DNA of 64,000 nucleotides from Sedimenticola_A sp040506425. Its GTDB lineage: Bacteria > Pseudomonadota > Gammaproteobacteria > Chromatiales > Chromatiaceae. Positions 43,643-52,781 of the stretch are shown one piece after another; positions within the stretch are counted from its first letter, which is position 1; each line of letters starts with the position of its first letter. A program made the translations under genes and the position numbers. The DNA is taken from the NCBI GenBank assembly GCA_965224515.1, contig OZ245051.1, positions 2,108,001 through 2,172,000 of the forward strand. Direction: 5' to 3'. The notes under the pieces were generated by a model. The model ran no database searches. It saw only the letters and a program-made list of their open reading frames with translations, and was not told the DNA's origin.

Positions 43643-44491
43643 ATGGCTGACGAATGTCCCAAATGTCCTGAAGGATTGCCCCCATGGTTAGCGACCTTTG
43701 CCGACCTGATGTCGCTGCTTATGTGCTTCTTCGTGCTGCTGCTCTCATTCGCCACTATCGATGCGGTGCGTTTCAAGAAGATGGCCGAGTCCATGAAGGA
43801 CGCCTTCGGTGTGCAGCGCGAGGTTCCTGCAGCTGAGATCGTCATGGGCACCAGCGTGATCAAGCAGGAGTTCAGCCCCTCGACCATTCCCGAGCCGAGC
43901 CCCGTTGACGAGGTGCGCCAGCAGACCACGGATGTGGAGAAACAGCACCTGGATATGGAACAGGCCATGGAGGCGGCTGCCGAGCAGATTCAGCAGGAGG
44001 TTGAGCAGCAGGCGGCTGAACTGAAAGAGGCCCTTAAGGAAGAGATCGAGGAAGAACTGGTCAGTGTTGAAACAGAAGAGGCACGGGTGGTTATCCGAAT
44101 CCAGGAGAAGGGCTCGTTTCCCTCGGGCACTGATCGCCTGAATCCCGGTTTTTACGATGTGATGGACAGAATCAGCGAGGCCGTGGTCAGCTCGCCGGGT
44201 AAGGTTGTGGTGGCGGGGCACACGGATAATATCCCCATACGCACTGAGCGCTTCCGGTCTAACTGGGAGTTGTCATCGGCCCGTGCGGTCACCGTACTTC
44301 ATGCGCTGTTGCAGAACCCTAATGTTGACCCCGCCAGGGTTGTGGTCGAGGGGCACGCCGATTCACAGCCCCTGGTGCCCAATGACAGCCCGGAGGCCCG
44401 TTCGAAGAACCGCCGAGTGGAGCTGGTTATCGAACGTGCTGATGAGATTGAACAAGAGGCAGCACGCAAGATGGAACAACAGGAAGGCTAG
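43643..44491 (+). CDS. pomB: Flagellar stator protein PomB (MotB family)
   Basis: A 282-residue partner of PomA. It has a single membrane helix (about residues 14-35) with the ion-binding Asp21 in ATFADLMSLL. A plug and linker region follows, with a long glutamine/glutamate-rich coiled coil (about 95-140). The C-terminal OmpA-like peptidoglycan-binding domain has VVVAGHTDN and SKNRRVELVI. The wording around the helix (LMCFFVLLLSF) is that of sodium-driven PomB more than proton-driven MotB; ion choice is an inference. A GGGAG site precedes the ATG. Confidence 0.95.
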   Translation: MADECPKCPEGLPPWLATFADLMSLLMCFFVLLLSFATIDAVRFKKMAESMKDAFGVQREVPAAEIVMGTSVIKQEFSPSTIPEPSPVDEVRQQTTDVEKQHLDMEQAMEAAAEQIQQEVEQQAAELKEALKEEIEEELVSVETEEARVVIRIQEKGSFPSGTDRLNPGFYDVMDRISEAVVSSPGKVVVAGHTDNIPIRTERFRSNWELSSARAVTVLHALLQNPNVDPARVVVEGHADSQPLVPNDSPEARSKNRRVELVIERADEIEQEAARKMEQQEG

Positions 44492-44520
44492 GCCTCCCCG
44501 GGATGCCATGAGAGATCACT

Positions 44521-45147
44521 ATGGAAAATAACCAACATCCGACAGTTTCAACTGATGAGAGAAGGCGCTTTTTCCGCATCGATGACTCGGTGAACCTCAG
44601 CTACACATCCATTTCACCGGACCAGTTGTCCGAGAGAATGAAACGGCTGGATAACGATCTCGATACCGACTTCACCATTATGAGCAACCTTGCTGCTGTT
44701 ACCCAGCAGATGGCCGGTGTGCTGCACAAGGTTGAGGCTGACTATCCCGATGTGGCCAATTACCTGAAGGCCCTGAACAAAAAGATTGATATCCTGGGCA
44801 GGGCTTTCCTGGTCCAGAACACCGACCTCTCAGAAAACCCTGCCAACCCGGTGAATATCAGTGCCAGCGGTATGGCATTCAATACCACGGAACAACTGGA
44901 GCCCGGCACGCAGCTTGAGCTCAAGTTGCTGTTGATGCCAAGTTTTACCGGGATTCTGACCATGGCGGAGGTTGTCTCCTGCAGCGAGATGGAAGAGGCG
45001 GAAGGTGACTACCGGTATGATCTTCGCGTCAATTTCACCCACCTGCGGGATGCCGACAGGGACGTGCTGATACGCCACGTGATACGGCTTCAGACCGAAG
45101 ACCTGCGCAGGCAGCGCGAAGAGAGGGAAGCCGAGGAAGATCTCTAG
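44521..45147 (+). CDS. PilZ-domain c-di-GMP receptor protein
   Basis: A 208-residue cytoplasmic protein. The c-di-GMP signature is split: the RRRFFR motif comes at residues 14-19, and the NISASG motif (D/NxSxxG) about 95 residues later, at 112-117. Between them lies a helical insert (about residues 33-100) that is not part of a standard PilZ barrel. The gene follows pomB after 29 bases on the same strand, so it probably adjusts stator activity in response to c-di-GMP, in the manner of YcgR-type proteins (inference from position). The tail is strongly acidic and basic (REEREAEEDL). Confidence 0.85.
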   Translation: MENNQHPTVSTDERRRFFRIDDSVNLSYTSISPDQLSERMKRLDNDLDTDFTIMSNLAAVTQQMAGVLHKVEADYPDVANYLKALNKKIDILGRAFLVQNTDLSENPANPVNISASGMAFNTTEQLEPGTQLELKLLLMPSFTGILTMAEVVSCSEMEEAEGDYRYDLRVNFTHLRDADRDVLIRHVIRLQTEDLRRQREEREAEEDL

Positions 45148-45211
45148 TGTGCCATGGGGGAAATAAGGTAGGTTCATAGCCCCTGGAATGAGCCAAAGCA
45201 AGGCACACTAG
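45144..45211. terminator. Inverted repeat between convergent genes
   Basis: Perfect ten-base arms CTAGTGTGCC (45144-45153) and GGCACACTAG (45202-45211) span the 60-base gap between the PilZ gene and the convergent cyclase gene. The right arm overlaps the end of the cyclase gene. There is no T-run, so a role as bidirectional terminator is tentative. Confidence 0.4.
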
Positions 45212-46857
45212 GTCGGCCACTCTTCCGAGTCGTAATTCACCTGCTCAGCTACCACGGAACCGGCCTCCGGGCGAGCGAACTTATAACCGTTTTTACCCTT
45301 CTGCTTGACGTCGTACATCGCTTTGTCGGCTTTGTGCAGCAGTTTGTCCGCGGTATCTCCATTGGCCGGATAGAGGGCAACGCCGACACTTGATCCTATC
45401 TCTGCCGTGGTCTGTTCGATATCGAAGGGCCGGCGCAGCATCTCCTGAACCTTTTCAATAATCGATACCACGGCGATATCCTCATTGATATCCGTCAGCA
45501 ACAGTACAAATTCGTCACCGCCGAAACGGGCAGCGGTGTCGGATTTTCTGACGCAGGACTGAAGTCGTTTTGCAGCATCACGAAGCAGTTTGTCACCGGC
45601 GATATGGCCATGATTGTCATTCACCGCCTTGAAACCGTCCAGGTCGAGAAACAGTATCGCCAGGTGCTGTTGGTGGCGCTTGGCCTGCTCTATGGCCACG
45701 TTGATCCGATCGAACAGCATGGCACGGTTGGGCAGGCCGGTGAGGACGTCGTATCGGCCCAGGCGTTTGATCTCCCGCTCCATCTGGGTGCGTTCGGTTA
45801 CATCATGGATGATGGCGTAAAGCACATTGTTGCCATTGATGCGCAGGGGCGTTGTGTACATCTCGACGTCACGGGCCTCGCCTGTTGCCAGTCGGTGTTT
45901 GAAAAGGTAGTAATCCCTGTCCTCCTCCTTGGCAGCGGTTACCTCCTTGTACACGGCACCCCTGGTGCTGGCGTTGATCTGGGTGAAACTCATCGACTTG
46001 ATCTCGTCGAGAGCGTAACCGTAATAGCGTATGGCCGCTTCGTTAGCATCGAGTATCTCGCCTGAAGCGGAATCGAAAATGAGCTGAATTGCCTTGCTTT
46101 CAGAGAACAGGCGCCGATAGCGGTCCTCGCTTTCACGCAGGGCCTTCTCTACCTTGAAACGGTCCCCGATCTCACCTTGCAGTGCCTCGATGTGTCTCTG
46201 GGATGAGTGCTGGGCATATATGATCATTATCAGGAGAATCAGGGTAAGAGCTGACTGCATGGAGCCGATGACGAAGTCACGCTCAAGCTCCTCTTTCAAT
46301 CCCGATACGGCAAGAATCTCCGACTCGGGAGTGGAGATGCCGATGGTCAGTATCTCCTTGCCTATCTCAAACGAGGTCCAGGCTCCGAACTCCCGGCCCT
46401 TTTCCGGTAACCATATAAACCAGTCGCTGTCCTCGTTGCCCTGCATCACTCCCTTGACCAGGCGATCATAGTGACTGGCTCCGTTGCGACGTTGAATATC
46501 AAAAATCTGTTTGATCGTCTTGCCGCGATATAGCTCAGGAAAATCAGAGCTTTCATCAAAGAAGGAGTAGCCGTTGCGGAATATCCATGCATCGCCGTTC
46601 TGCAACAGCCTCAGTGGTTCAATAAACAGGCGCAGCACCTCCTGCAGCGACTCTTCTGTCGAGGTCTCTTTTGACCTGTGGGCTATCCACGTTTTTGCGG
46701 CACGGGCAGCATCCCTTACCATGGACATCTCCATGTCGGTAAAGGAGTTAAATTCTGATTCCTTGAGTTTGTCGTGGTGGGTGAAAACGTTCCACCAGAT
46801 GAAGGTGTTGGCGATCACAAACAGCAGCAGGTAAATGATTATCCTCAATAGCTGCAA
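45208..46857 (-). CDS. Membrane-bound PAS-GGDEF diguanylate cyclase
   Basis: A 549-residue sensor enzyme. It has a membrane segment (about residues 4-24), a periplasmic sensor domain of about 170 residues, a second membrane segment (about 198-216), a coiled linker and a PAS domain (about 245-365). The GGDEF domain (about 375-535) has an intact FGGDEF motif and an RKSD product-inhibition site five residues before it. The start appears to be TTG at 46857, since GGGGAG lies eight bases upstream and no ATG is near. It ends against the PilZ gene, forming a local c-di-GMP producer/receptor pair beside the flagellar stator. Confidence 0.92.
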   Translation of the reverse strand: MQLLRIIIYLLLFVIANTFIWWNVFTHHDKLKESEFNSFTDMEMSMVRDAARAAKTWIAHRSKETSTEESLQEVLRLFIEPLRLLQNGDAWIFRNGYSFFDESSDFPELYRGKTIKQIFDIQRRNGASHYDRLVKGVMQGNEDSDWFIWLPEKGREFGAWTSFEIGKEILTIGISTPESEILAVSGLKEELERDFVIGSMQSALTLILLIMIIYAQHSSQRHIEALQGEIGDRFKVEKALRESEDRYRRLFSESKAIQLIFDSASGEILDANEAAIRYYGYALDEIKSMSFTQINASTRGAVYKEVTAAKEEDRDYYLFKHRLATGEARDVEMYTTPLRINGNNVLYAIIHDVTERTQMEREIKRLGRYDVLTGLPNRAMLFDRINVAIEQAKRHQQHLAILFLDLDGFKAVNDNHGHIAGDKLLRDAAKRLQSCVRKSDTAARFGGDEFVLLLTDINEDIAVVSIIEKVQEMLRRPFDIEQTTAEIGSSVGVALYPANGDTADKLLHKADKAMYDVKQKGKNGYKFARPEAGSVVAEQVNYDSEEWPT

Positions 46858-46989
46858 CTACACTGCTCCCCGGTACCGTTCCGCGTTGTTAATTCAAAGT
46901 GGCAGGTTATGTTTTTAATATATTGTTCTTTAAGTTATAGCAGAATAAAGGGTGAGCGTGTCGGCCAAATACCTGATGGAGATCGTTAA

Positions 46990-47412
46990 TTACAGCAGCC
47001 TGACACACTCCAGGTAGTGGTTTTCGTCCGGCATGCCGCCACTGCGCTGGGCCTCCCAAAGCATCTTGCCGAGGCATTCCATCATGAGATGTTCAACCTC
47101 GTGGGGATCTCCCGTTTTCAATGCGAGCTTTTGATATGCCAGTCGGATGCCGGCGGGTCTGTCAGTGCTGATCTGTTCCTGGATGCTGATATGCATGGCC
47201 ATGTGCAGAAATGGATTGGTCTGCCCATCTTCCGGTGTGAAGTCTCTGTCGAGTGAGGCCGCCGGGTCATCAAGCATCTTATGGTATTCCGGGTGCTTGT
47301 TGATTATTTCCACGATCAACTGTTCCAGGGGCTCCATGGGGGTTCCCTGTTTGAACTTGAGCCATGAGTCGCTGAACATACGGCGCATCTGAAGTCGGTC
47401 ATTGCCAAACAT
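46990..47412 (-). CDS. DUF1841 family protein
   Basis: A 140-residue soluble protein of the DUF1841 family, of unknown function and common in Proteobacteria. Marks of the family are the N-terminal FGNDRLQMRRMF, the NPFLHMAMH segment and the closing HEVEHLMMECLGKMLWEAQR helix with conserved His/Glu residues. I chose ATG 47412 (GGGAG five bases upstream) over a frame extension to 47439 that would run into nth. It lies 14 bases downstream of nth on the same strand and is probably co-transcribed with it. Confidence 0.88.
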   Translation of the reverse strand: MFGNDRLQMRRMFSDSWLKFKQGTPMEPLEQLIVEIINKHPEYHKMLDDPAASLDRDFTPEDGQTNPFLHMAMHISIQEQISTDRPAGIRLAYQKLALKTGDPHEVEHLMMECLGKMLWEAQRSGGMPDENHYLECVRLL

Positions 47413-47426
47413 ATCTACTCCCGGAC

Positions 47427-48062
47427 TCAGTCCGAACACTTCTCTTTGTATTCACAAAGATCTTCAATTATACAGGAGCCGCAGCGTGGCTTGCGGGCAA
47501 CACAGGTGTACCTGCCATGCAGAATCAGCCAGTGATGGGCATCAATCAGAAACTCCCTGGGTGTGAAGCGCAGCAGTTTTTTCTCCACCTCGAGCACGGT
47601 CTTTCCCGGGGCGATGCGTGTGCGGTTTGAAACCCTGAAAATATGGGTGTCCACCGCCATGGTGGGCTGTCCGAATGCTGTGTTGAGGACAACGTTGGCG
47701 GTTTTCCGGCCCACGCCGGGCAGCGCTTCAAGGGCAGCGCGATCTTCCGGTATGCTTGCCGGGTATTGCTCCGCCAGTATTTCGCAGGTCTTCATGATGT
47801 TGGCCGCCTTGCTGTTGTAGAGGCCAATGGTCTTGATGTGCGCTTTCAGTCCTTCCTCACCCAGTGCCAGGATGGCTTCAGGCGTGTTGGCCAGGGGAAA
47901 AAGTTTTGCAGTCGCCTTGTTCACCCCCCTGTCAGTTGCCTGGGCGGAGAGGATCACGGCGATAAGCAGTTCGAAGGGAGATGCGTAGTTCAACTCTGTG
48001 GTCGGGTTGGGGTTTGCATCTCGTAAACGCTGGAATATCTTTTTCCTTTTATCCTTGTTCAT
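47427..48062 (-). CDS. nth: Endonuclease III
   Basis: A 211-residue base-excision-repair glycosylase/AP lyase (E. coli Nth is 211 residues). The helix-hairpin-helix holds the catalytic Lys in LPGVGRKTA, and the catalytic Asp is in AVDTHIFRV. The C-terminal iron-sulfur loop is complete (C-x6-C-x2-C-x5-C). It removes oxidised pyrimidines. In E. coli nth directly follows the rsx/rnf operon; here a divergent hybrid kinase gene lies between them. Confidence 0.97.
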   Translation of the reverse strand: MNKDKRKKIFQRLRDANPNPTTELNYASPFELLIAVILSAQATDRGVNKATAKLFPLANTPEAILALGEEGLKAHIKTIGLYNSKAANIMKTCEILAEQYPASIPEDRAALEALPGVGRKTANVVLNTAFGQPTMAVDTHIFRVSNRTRIAPGKTVLEVEKKLLRFTPREFLIDAHHWLILHGRYTCVARKPRCGSCIIEDLCEYKEKCSD

Positions 48063-48201
48063 CAGCTGCTTGGGTTAGTGGTGTTGATCCTGTAGGTCGG
48101 GCCGGACAGTGTACCATGATGTTCAGCCCCGGGTTCCTGGTATACTTTCAGATAGTGATTGTTGGGCCCATCAGACAGGATGGATTTGCAGGGAATAGCG
48201 A

Positions 48202-50310
48202 ATGTTACGCAGGCCGAATGAAAAAGAACTGCTGAAGAACCAGGAGTTTCAGTCTGCGCTCGTCAGGCTGGGTATCTGGTTCTTTGGGGTTATCTATATC
48301 GGGTTGGGTGCCGCATCAAACTATTATGCAGTGGACGAGAGCCAGTATTACCTGCTGTTTGCGGTATATTTAGCTGTTTTTCTCGCGATCTTCACGAGTA
48401 TTTTTTTCAGGCCTGAATGGGAGGCGAGACAGTACTTCTCCCTGGTAATCGATGTTACCGCCATCACTCTCTGTATCGTAATGACCGGGGAGGCGATCAG
48501 TCCCTTCTATCTCCTCTATGTCTGGTTATTCATCTCCTACGGCGCCCGCTTCGGGAAACGTCATCTGACGGTTGCATCCCTGCTCAGTTTCATAGCCTAT
48601 TTCGTAGCCCTGCTTTATCTCGATCAGTGGGAAAGCTCGATCTTCGATGCGGTCTTTTTCCTGGTGTTGTTGTTGCTGCTTCCGCTTTACCAGTACAGCC
48701 TTTTGCAGCAGCTTCACCATGCCCGCCAGGAGGCCGTGCGCGCGAACAAGGCTAAAAGTGCATTTCTGTCGACCATGACCCATGAGCTACGGACACCTCT
48801 CAACGGTATTGTCGGCATGTCTCAGCTTCTGAGGTCGTCACCCCTGAACAATGACCAGAAGGAGTACGTGGAGTCCATTTCGGGGTCTGCTGGACTACTC
48901 AATACCCTCATTGGCAATGTACTTGATCTGACGCGGATAGAAGCATCCCAGCTACAACTCAATCATGTCGGTTTTGAGCTGAGGCCGCTTGTAAGGGAGG
49001 TCTGCGTTGGGCTCTCTGACAGGGCTATTGAAAAGGGCCTGGATATCATCTGCAGTGTCGATGATAAGGTTCCGTTTCGTGTTGAAGGTGACCCCCTGAG
49101 GGTTGAACAACTCCTTTTCAATATCATAGGCAACGCGGTGAAATTCACACCCAGTGGCTACGTGGAGGTGAGTGTCAGTGCTGCCGAGGCGTGTGAATCG
49201 CTTCCCCGGGCACACTTGTTGTTTGAGATAAGGGATACGGGTATCGGTATATCCACGTGGGATCTTGACAGGGTGTTTGAGACCTTCTGGCAGGCCGACT
49301 CCTCAACTACCAGTCATTATGGGGGGACCGGTTTGGGTGCGACCATCGCACGTAGCCTGGTGGAGACCATGGGCGGTGCAATCGGTGTCAGCAGCAAAGA
49401 GGGAAAGGGGAGTTCCTTTTGGTGCCGCCTGCCCCTGGCCGCCTCTGATGAGAGGGGGTCGGCCCATATCAATCCCAATAGGCTGGTTGGGCTGAAGGGA
49501 CTGATCGTGGAGATGAACCCCAAGGTCAACGAGCAGTTGTCGGCCATGTGTGCCGGCCTTGGCGTCGAGTGTCACTCTGTAACCAGGATTCCACAGCTTG
49601 CTGCTGAAATCTTAGCGGTGGAAGAGCGTGGGGGGGTCGATTTCGCCGTGATTGCCGATACTCCCGAGGGCCAGGATGTTAAACGCCTGGCTGGAGTCCT
49701 TCACTCTCACCTTGGAAATGAGTTGCCGGTGATCTATCTCGGATACTCGGGGCGTCGGATCCATGATCAGCTTCCGTATACCACTTTTCTGGCTAAACCC
49801 GCGATGAGCGATGTGCTGTCTGAGGGGATAAAGCGTGTTCTGTCTGCTCCTGGCAACCACGTAAAGGGCAGGGAAAGTGCTGCAGGAGTACAGGTGAGGA
49901 TTGCGCCGCGGGTGCTGATAGCAGAGGACAATCCTATCAACGCCAAGGTGATAGGTACGCTGCTGGATGAGCTGGGTTGCGAGCTGGTGTGGGCCAAGGA
50001 TGGTGAAGAGGCCTTGAAAAAGGCTGTGCAGGAGAGGTTCGACATTGTGTTTGTGGACCTGCGCATGCCAAAGCTGGACGGCTTGGGCTTCACCAGGCGT
50101 TACCGCCAGGAGGAAAGGGGTGGCAAACACCTGCCAATCATCGCGGTGACAGCAAACAGCTCGAGCAGTTTGAAGCAGAAGTGCCTGGAAGCGGGCATGG
50201 ATGATTTTCTTGCCAAGCCGGTGGACAAAAACGTGCTTGGAGCGGTTTTGGTCAGGTACCTTGGCCGGGATAGGGCTGAAACAGGTGACCAGGAGCATGC
50301 TCACCTGTAG
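48202..50310 (+). CDS. RpfC-like hybrid sensor histidine kinase
   Basis: A 702-residue membrane kinase. The N-terminus has about five membrane helices (residues 22-165) and no large periplasmic domain, as in RpfC. The dimerisation domain has His194 in THELRTPLNG. The ATPase domain follows (NAVKF, DTGIGI, GGTGLGA). A degenerate receiver-like segment (about 435-545) lacks the acidic pocket. The C-terminal receiver (about 565-690) is intact (IAEDNP, phospho-Asp in VFVDLRMP, Lys in LAKPV). There is no Hpt domain and no rpfF-type or HD-GYP gene nearby, so the signal and output are unknown. AGGGAA precedes the ATG. It is divergent from nth. Confidence 0.92.
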   Translation: MLRRPNEKELLKNQEFQSALVRLGIWFFGVIYIGLGAASNYYAVDESQYYLLFAVYLAVFLAIFTSIFFRPEWEARQYFSLVIDVTAITLCIVMTGEAISPFYLLYVWLFISYGARFGKRHLTVASLLSFIAYFVALLYLDQWESSIFDAVFFLVLLLLLPLYQYSLLQQLHHARQEAVRANKAKSAFLSTMTHELRTPLNGIVGMSQLLRSSPLNNDQKEYVESISGSAGLLNTLIGNVLDLTRIEASQLQLNHVGFELRPLVREVCVGLSDRAIEKGLDIICSVDDKVPFRVEGDPLRVEQLLFNIIGNAVKFTPSGYVEVSVSAAEACESLPRAHLLFEIRDTGIGISTWDLDRVFETFWQADSSTTSHYGGTGLGATIARSLVETMGGAIGVSSKEGKGSSFWCRLPLAASDERGSAHINPNRLVGLKGLIVEMNPKVNEQLSAMCAGLGVECHSVTRIPQLAAEILAVEERGGVDFAVIADTPEGQDVKRLAGVLHSHLGNELPVIYLGYSGRRIHDQLPYTTFLAKPAMSDVLSEGIKRVLSAPGNHVKGRESAAGVQVRIAPRVLIAEDNPINAKVIGTLLDELGCELVWAKDGEEALKKAVQERFDIVFVDLRMPKLDGLGFTRRYRQEERGGKHLPIIAVTANSSSSLKQKCLEAGMDDFLAKPVDKNVLGAVLVRYLGRDRAETGDQEHAHL

Positions 50311-50386
50311 GTTGGCTCAGCGACCGTGTAACCAGGGAGTCATGGGGTATGCATTGCAATACGCTTCGCCCCTGCAGTTCAATCTT

Positions 50387-51085
50387 TCAGCTTGGGTTGG
50401 GCTGAGCCTCAGGGATCTCTTCGACTGCTTTGGCAGCCTCTGTTTTAGTGACCCTGTTATCGATGATGTTCTTGAGGGCGATCATCAGGCCGAGGCCCAG
50501 AAATGCGCCCGGTGGCAGAATGGCGAGCAGCATGCCCTGGTAGTTTTCTCCCAGGCTGATCTCCAGTCCCTTGGCTGCCGGGCCGAACATCAGGTCTGCC
50601 TGGGAAAAGATGGTGCCCAGGCCGATAATTTCACGCATGGCTCCCAGTGAAACCAGGGCCAGGGTAAAGCCGATACCCATGGATAGCCCGTCAACGATGG
50701 CCTTGGGCAGTTTGTTTTTAGAGGCATAAGCCTCTGCTCTTCCGATAATGGCGCAGTTGGTGACGATCAAGGGGATGAATATACCCAGGATCTTGTAGAG
50801 CTCGAAAAACCAGGCGTTCATGCTCAGTTCGACCGCGGTAACGAATGATGCGATTACCAGTACGAATACAGGTAGGCGTACTTCAGGCCGTACCAGGTTG
50901 CGGATGAGCGACACTGTGGTGTTGGATAGTGTAAGTACCAGGGTGGTGGCAAGCCCAAGGCCGAGGCCGTTGATTGCTGTGTTTGATACCGCCAGCAGAG
51001 GACAGAGGCCCAGCAGTGCAACCAACGCCTGGTTGTTGCTCCAAAGCCCGTCGCGAATCAGTTTTCCGTAGCCTGTGTCTGACAT
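50387..51085 (-). CDS. rnfE: Rnf electron transport complex subunit E
   Basis: A 232-residue integral membrane subunit with about six helices. NNQALVALLGLCPLLAVS and the NCAIIGRAEAYASKN segment are family marks. RnfA and RnfE share a fold and hold a [2Fe-2S] cluster between them; the conserved Cys residues (one in LGLCPLL, one in TNCAI) are present. It is the last gene of the rnfABCDGE operon. Confidence 0.96.
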   Translation of the reverse strand: MSDTGYGKLIRDGLWSNNQALVALLGLCPLLAVSNTAINGLGLGLATTLVLTLSNTTVSLIRNLVRPEVRLPVFVLVIASFVTAVELSMNAWFFELYKILGIFIPLIVTNCAIIGRAEAYASKNKLPKAIVDGLSMGIGFTLALVSLGAMREIIGLGTIFSQADLMFGPAAKGLEISLGENYQGMLLAILPPGAFLGLGLMIALKNIIDNRVTKTEAAKAVEEIPEAQPNPS

Positions 51086-51094
51086 TGTCTGAAT

Positions 51095-51742
51095 CTACCT
51101 GGATGCAACTTTTGAGGAGTGGTCGGCAGGGGGGTGCTCGAACAGCGCCATGCCATGATCCCGAAAATAGAGCAGCGTATTCTTTACTGCATTGACGATG
51201 GAACGCGGAGTTACCGTCGCCCCTGTGAACTGGTCAAAGTCCCCGCCGTCGCGCTTCACCTTCCAGCGGGAGAGTTGGGGGTTGGAGAGTGATTTGTCCC
51301 GGAATGAATGGACCCAGTCAGACTTCCGCTCCTCCACCTTGTCACCCAGTCCCGGTGTCTCCTTGTGTGAGACGATTCGAACACCACCCAGGCTTCCGTC
51401 GGTTCTTACCGCTACCAGAAGTTTGATCGGGCCGGAGTATCCGTCGGGAACCACCGAGGCGAACACGGCTGCTACGGGCTCCCCGCCTTTACGTCCGAGA
51501 TAGACCTGGATGTTGTTCCCTCCGAGACGGTCAGGTGCATTAACAAAGCGCGTGTCGGTGACAATGTCGTTGTCGATGCTTGTCAGGGGTACCAGTGCGT
51601 TGAGGCTGCGCAGCAGTGCCTCTCGTTCGTTGGCCGCAATCTTTTCGATGGTCTGATCATGGGTATATGCGACCAGGCCTGTTCCCGCAACGGCAAACAT
51701 GGCAAGCAGCAGGCCGGCGATGAGAATGGGGTGTTTATTCAT
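51095..51742 (-). CDS. rnfG: Rnf electron transport complex subunit G
   Basis: A 215-residue subunit with one N-terminal membrane helix and a periplasmic FMN domain. The covalent flavinylation motif is present as FTGATVTP, with the FMN expected on the second Thr. The family segment ETPGLGDKVE is also clear. I chose ATG 51742, which has GGAG upstream and overlaps the end of rnfD by eight bases; a longer frame to 51790 has no support. Confidence 0.95.
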   Translation of the reverse strand: MNKHPILIAGLLLAMFAVAGTGLVAYTHDQTIEKIAANEREALLRSLNALVPLTSIDNDIVTDTRFVNAPDRLGGNNIQVYLGRKGGEPVAAVFASVVPDGYSGPIKLLVAVRTDGSLGGVRIVSHKETPGLGDKVEERKSDWVHSFRDKSLSNPQLSRWKVKRDGGDFDQFTGATVTPRSIVNAVKNTLLYFRDHGMALFEHPPADHSSKVASR

Positions 51743-52778
51743 CACTACTCCTGCTGTGGCCGAAGACCTGGGGCTGTGTGTAGTAATCAATGGTTGGGGC
51801 TGCCATGTTCATTAACAAGACAGCAAAGGCCACTGCGTCCGGGTATCCGCCCCAGGTGCGGATAACGTAGACCAGTATGCCGATACCGGCACCATAGTAA
51901 AGTTGGCCCTTTTTGGTGGTGCTGGCGGTTACCGGATCGGTGGCAATAAAGAAGGCACCCAGCAGGGTGGCACCGGTGAAGATATGGAACATGCCGCTGG
52001 GAAACGCGTCCTGGTCCAGTACATGGAAAACTGAGGCCAGGATGAGCATGGAACCCAACATGGCGACGGGGATATGCCAGCTGATAATGCGCTTGTAGAT
52101 CAGGATCAGTCCACCAAGCAGGTACCAGTTGCCGACCCACTCCCAGCCAAGGCCGCCGAAATCGCCCCAAAGGGGATTCTGTTTGATTTCGGTGAGTGTC
52201 TGGTTCAGGTCCAGCTGGGTGCGCATCACATCCAGCGGGGTGGCCATGGTCAGGGCGTCCAGCTGAAGCCCGGCCGGATAACTGCCGGCAAACTTGATGC
52301 CCATAACCTGTAATATCGACAGCGGCTGTTCATTGAGCATCTCCGGCGGCAGCCAGGCGGTCATATCCGTCGGGTAGGAGATGAGCAGCAGGACATAGGC
52401 CGCCATCGCCGGGTTGAACGGGTTGTAACCGATGCCACCGTACATATGTTTAACCATGAGGATCGCAAAGGCGATACCAAGCACGGTCAGCCACCAGGGG
52501 AGCAGGGGCGGGACGGCGATGGCGAACAGCAGGGCAGTTACCAGTGCGCTCATATCGCTGATCACCGGCATGGCGGGGCGACCCCTCAGTTTCACGGCCA
52601 GCGCTTCACAGGCAATTGCAGTGAAGACTGCAAGCAGGATGTTGATCAGGATCCCCCAGCCGAAGTACCACATCATGGAGATGATGCCGGGCACCAGTGC
52701 GGCGGCTACCCACAGCATGGATCTGCTGACGCTGTTGCTGCGCCCTGTGTGGGGTGAGGTTATGGTTGGGAATTGCAT
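51735..52778 (-). CDS. rnfD: Rnf electron transport complex subunit D
   Basis: A 347-residue membrane subunit with about nine helices that carries a covalent FMN. The TGATLLGAFFIATDPVT segment contains the flavinylation Thr and the conserved ATDPVT. The N-terminal SPHTGRSNSVSRSML stretch is typical. Its end overlaps the start of rnfG by eight bases, and rnfC lies three bases upstream. Confidence 0.96.
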   Translation of the reverse strand: MQFPTITSPHTGRSNSVSRSMLWVAAALVPGIISMMWYFGWGILINILLAVFTAIACEALAVKLRGRPAMPVISDMSALVTALLFAIAVPPLLPWWLTVLGIAFAILMVKHMYGGIGYNPFNPAMAAYVLLLISYPTDMTAWLPPEMLNEQPLSILQVMGIKFAGSYPAGLQLDALTMATPLDVMRTQLDLNQTLTEIKQNPLWGDFGGLGWEWVGNWYLLGGLILIYKRIISWHIPVAMLGSMLILASVFHVLDQDAFPSGMFHIFTGATLLGAFFIATDPVTASTTKKGQLYYGAGIGILVYVIRTWGGYPDAVAFAVLLMNMAAPTIDYYTQPQVFGHSRSSDE

Positions 52779-52781
52779 CCG

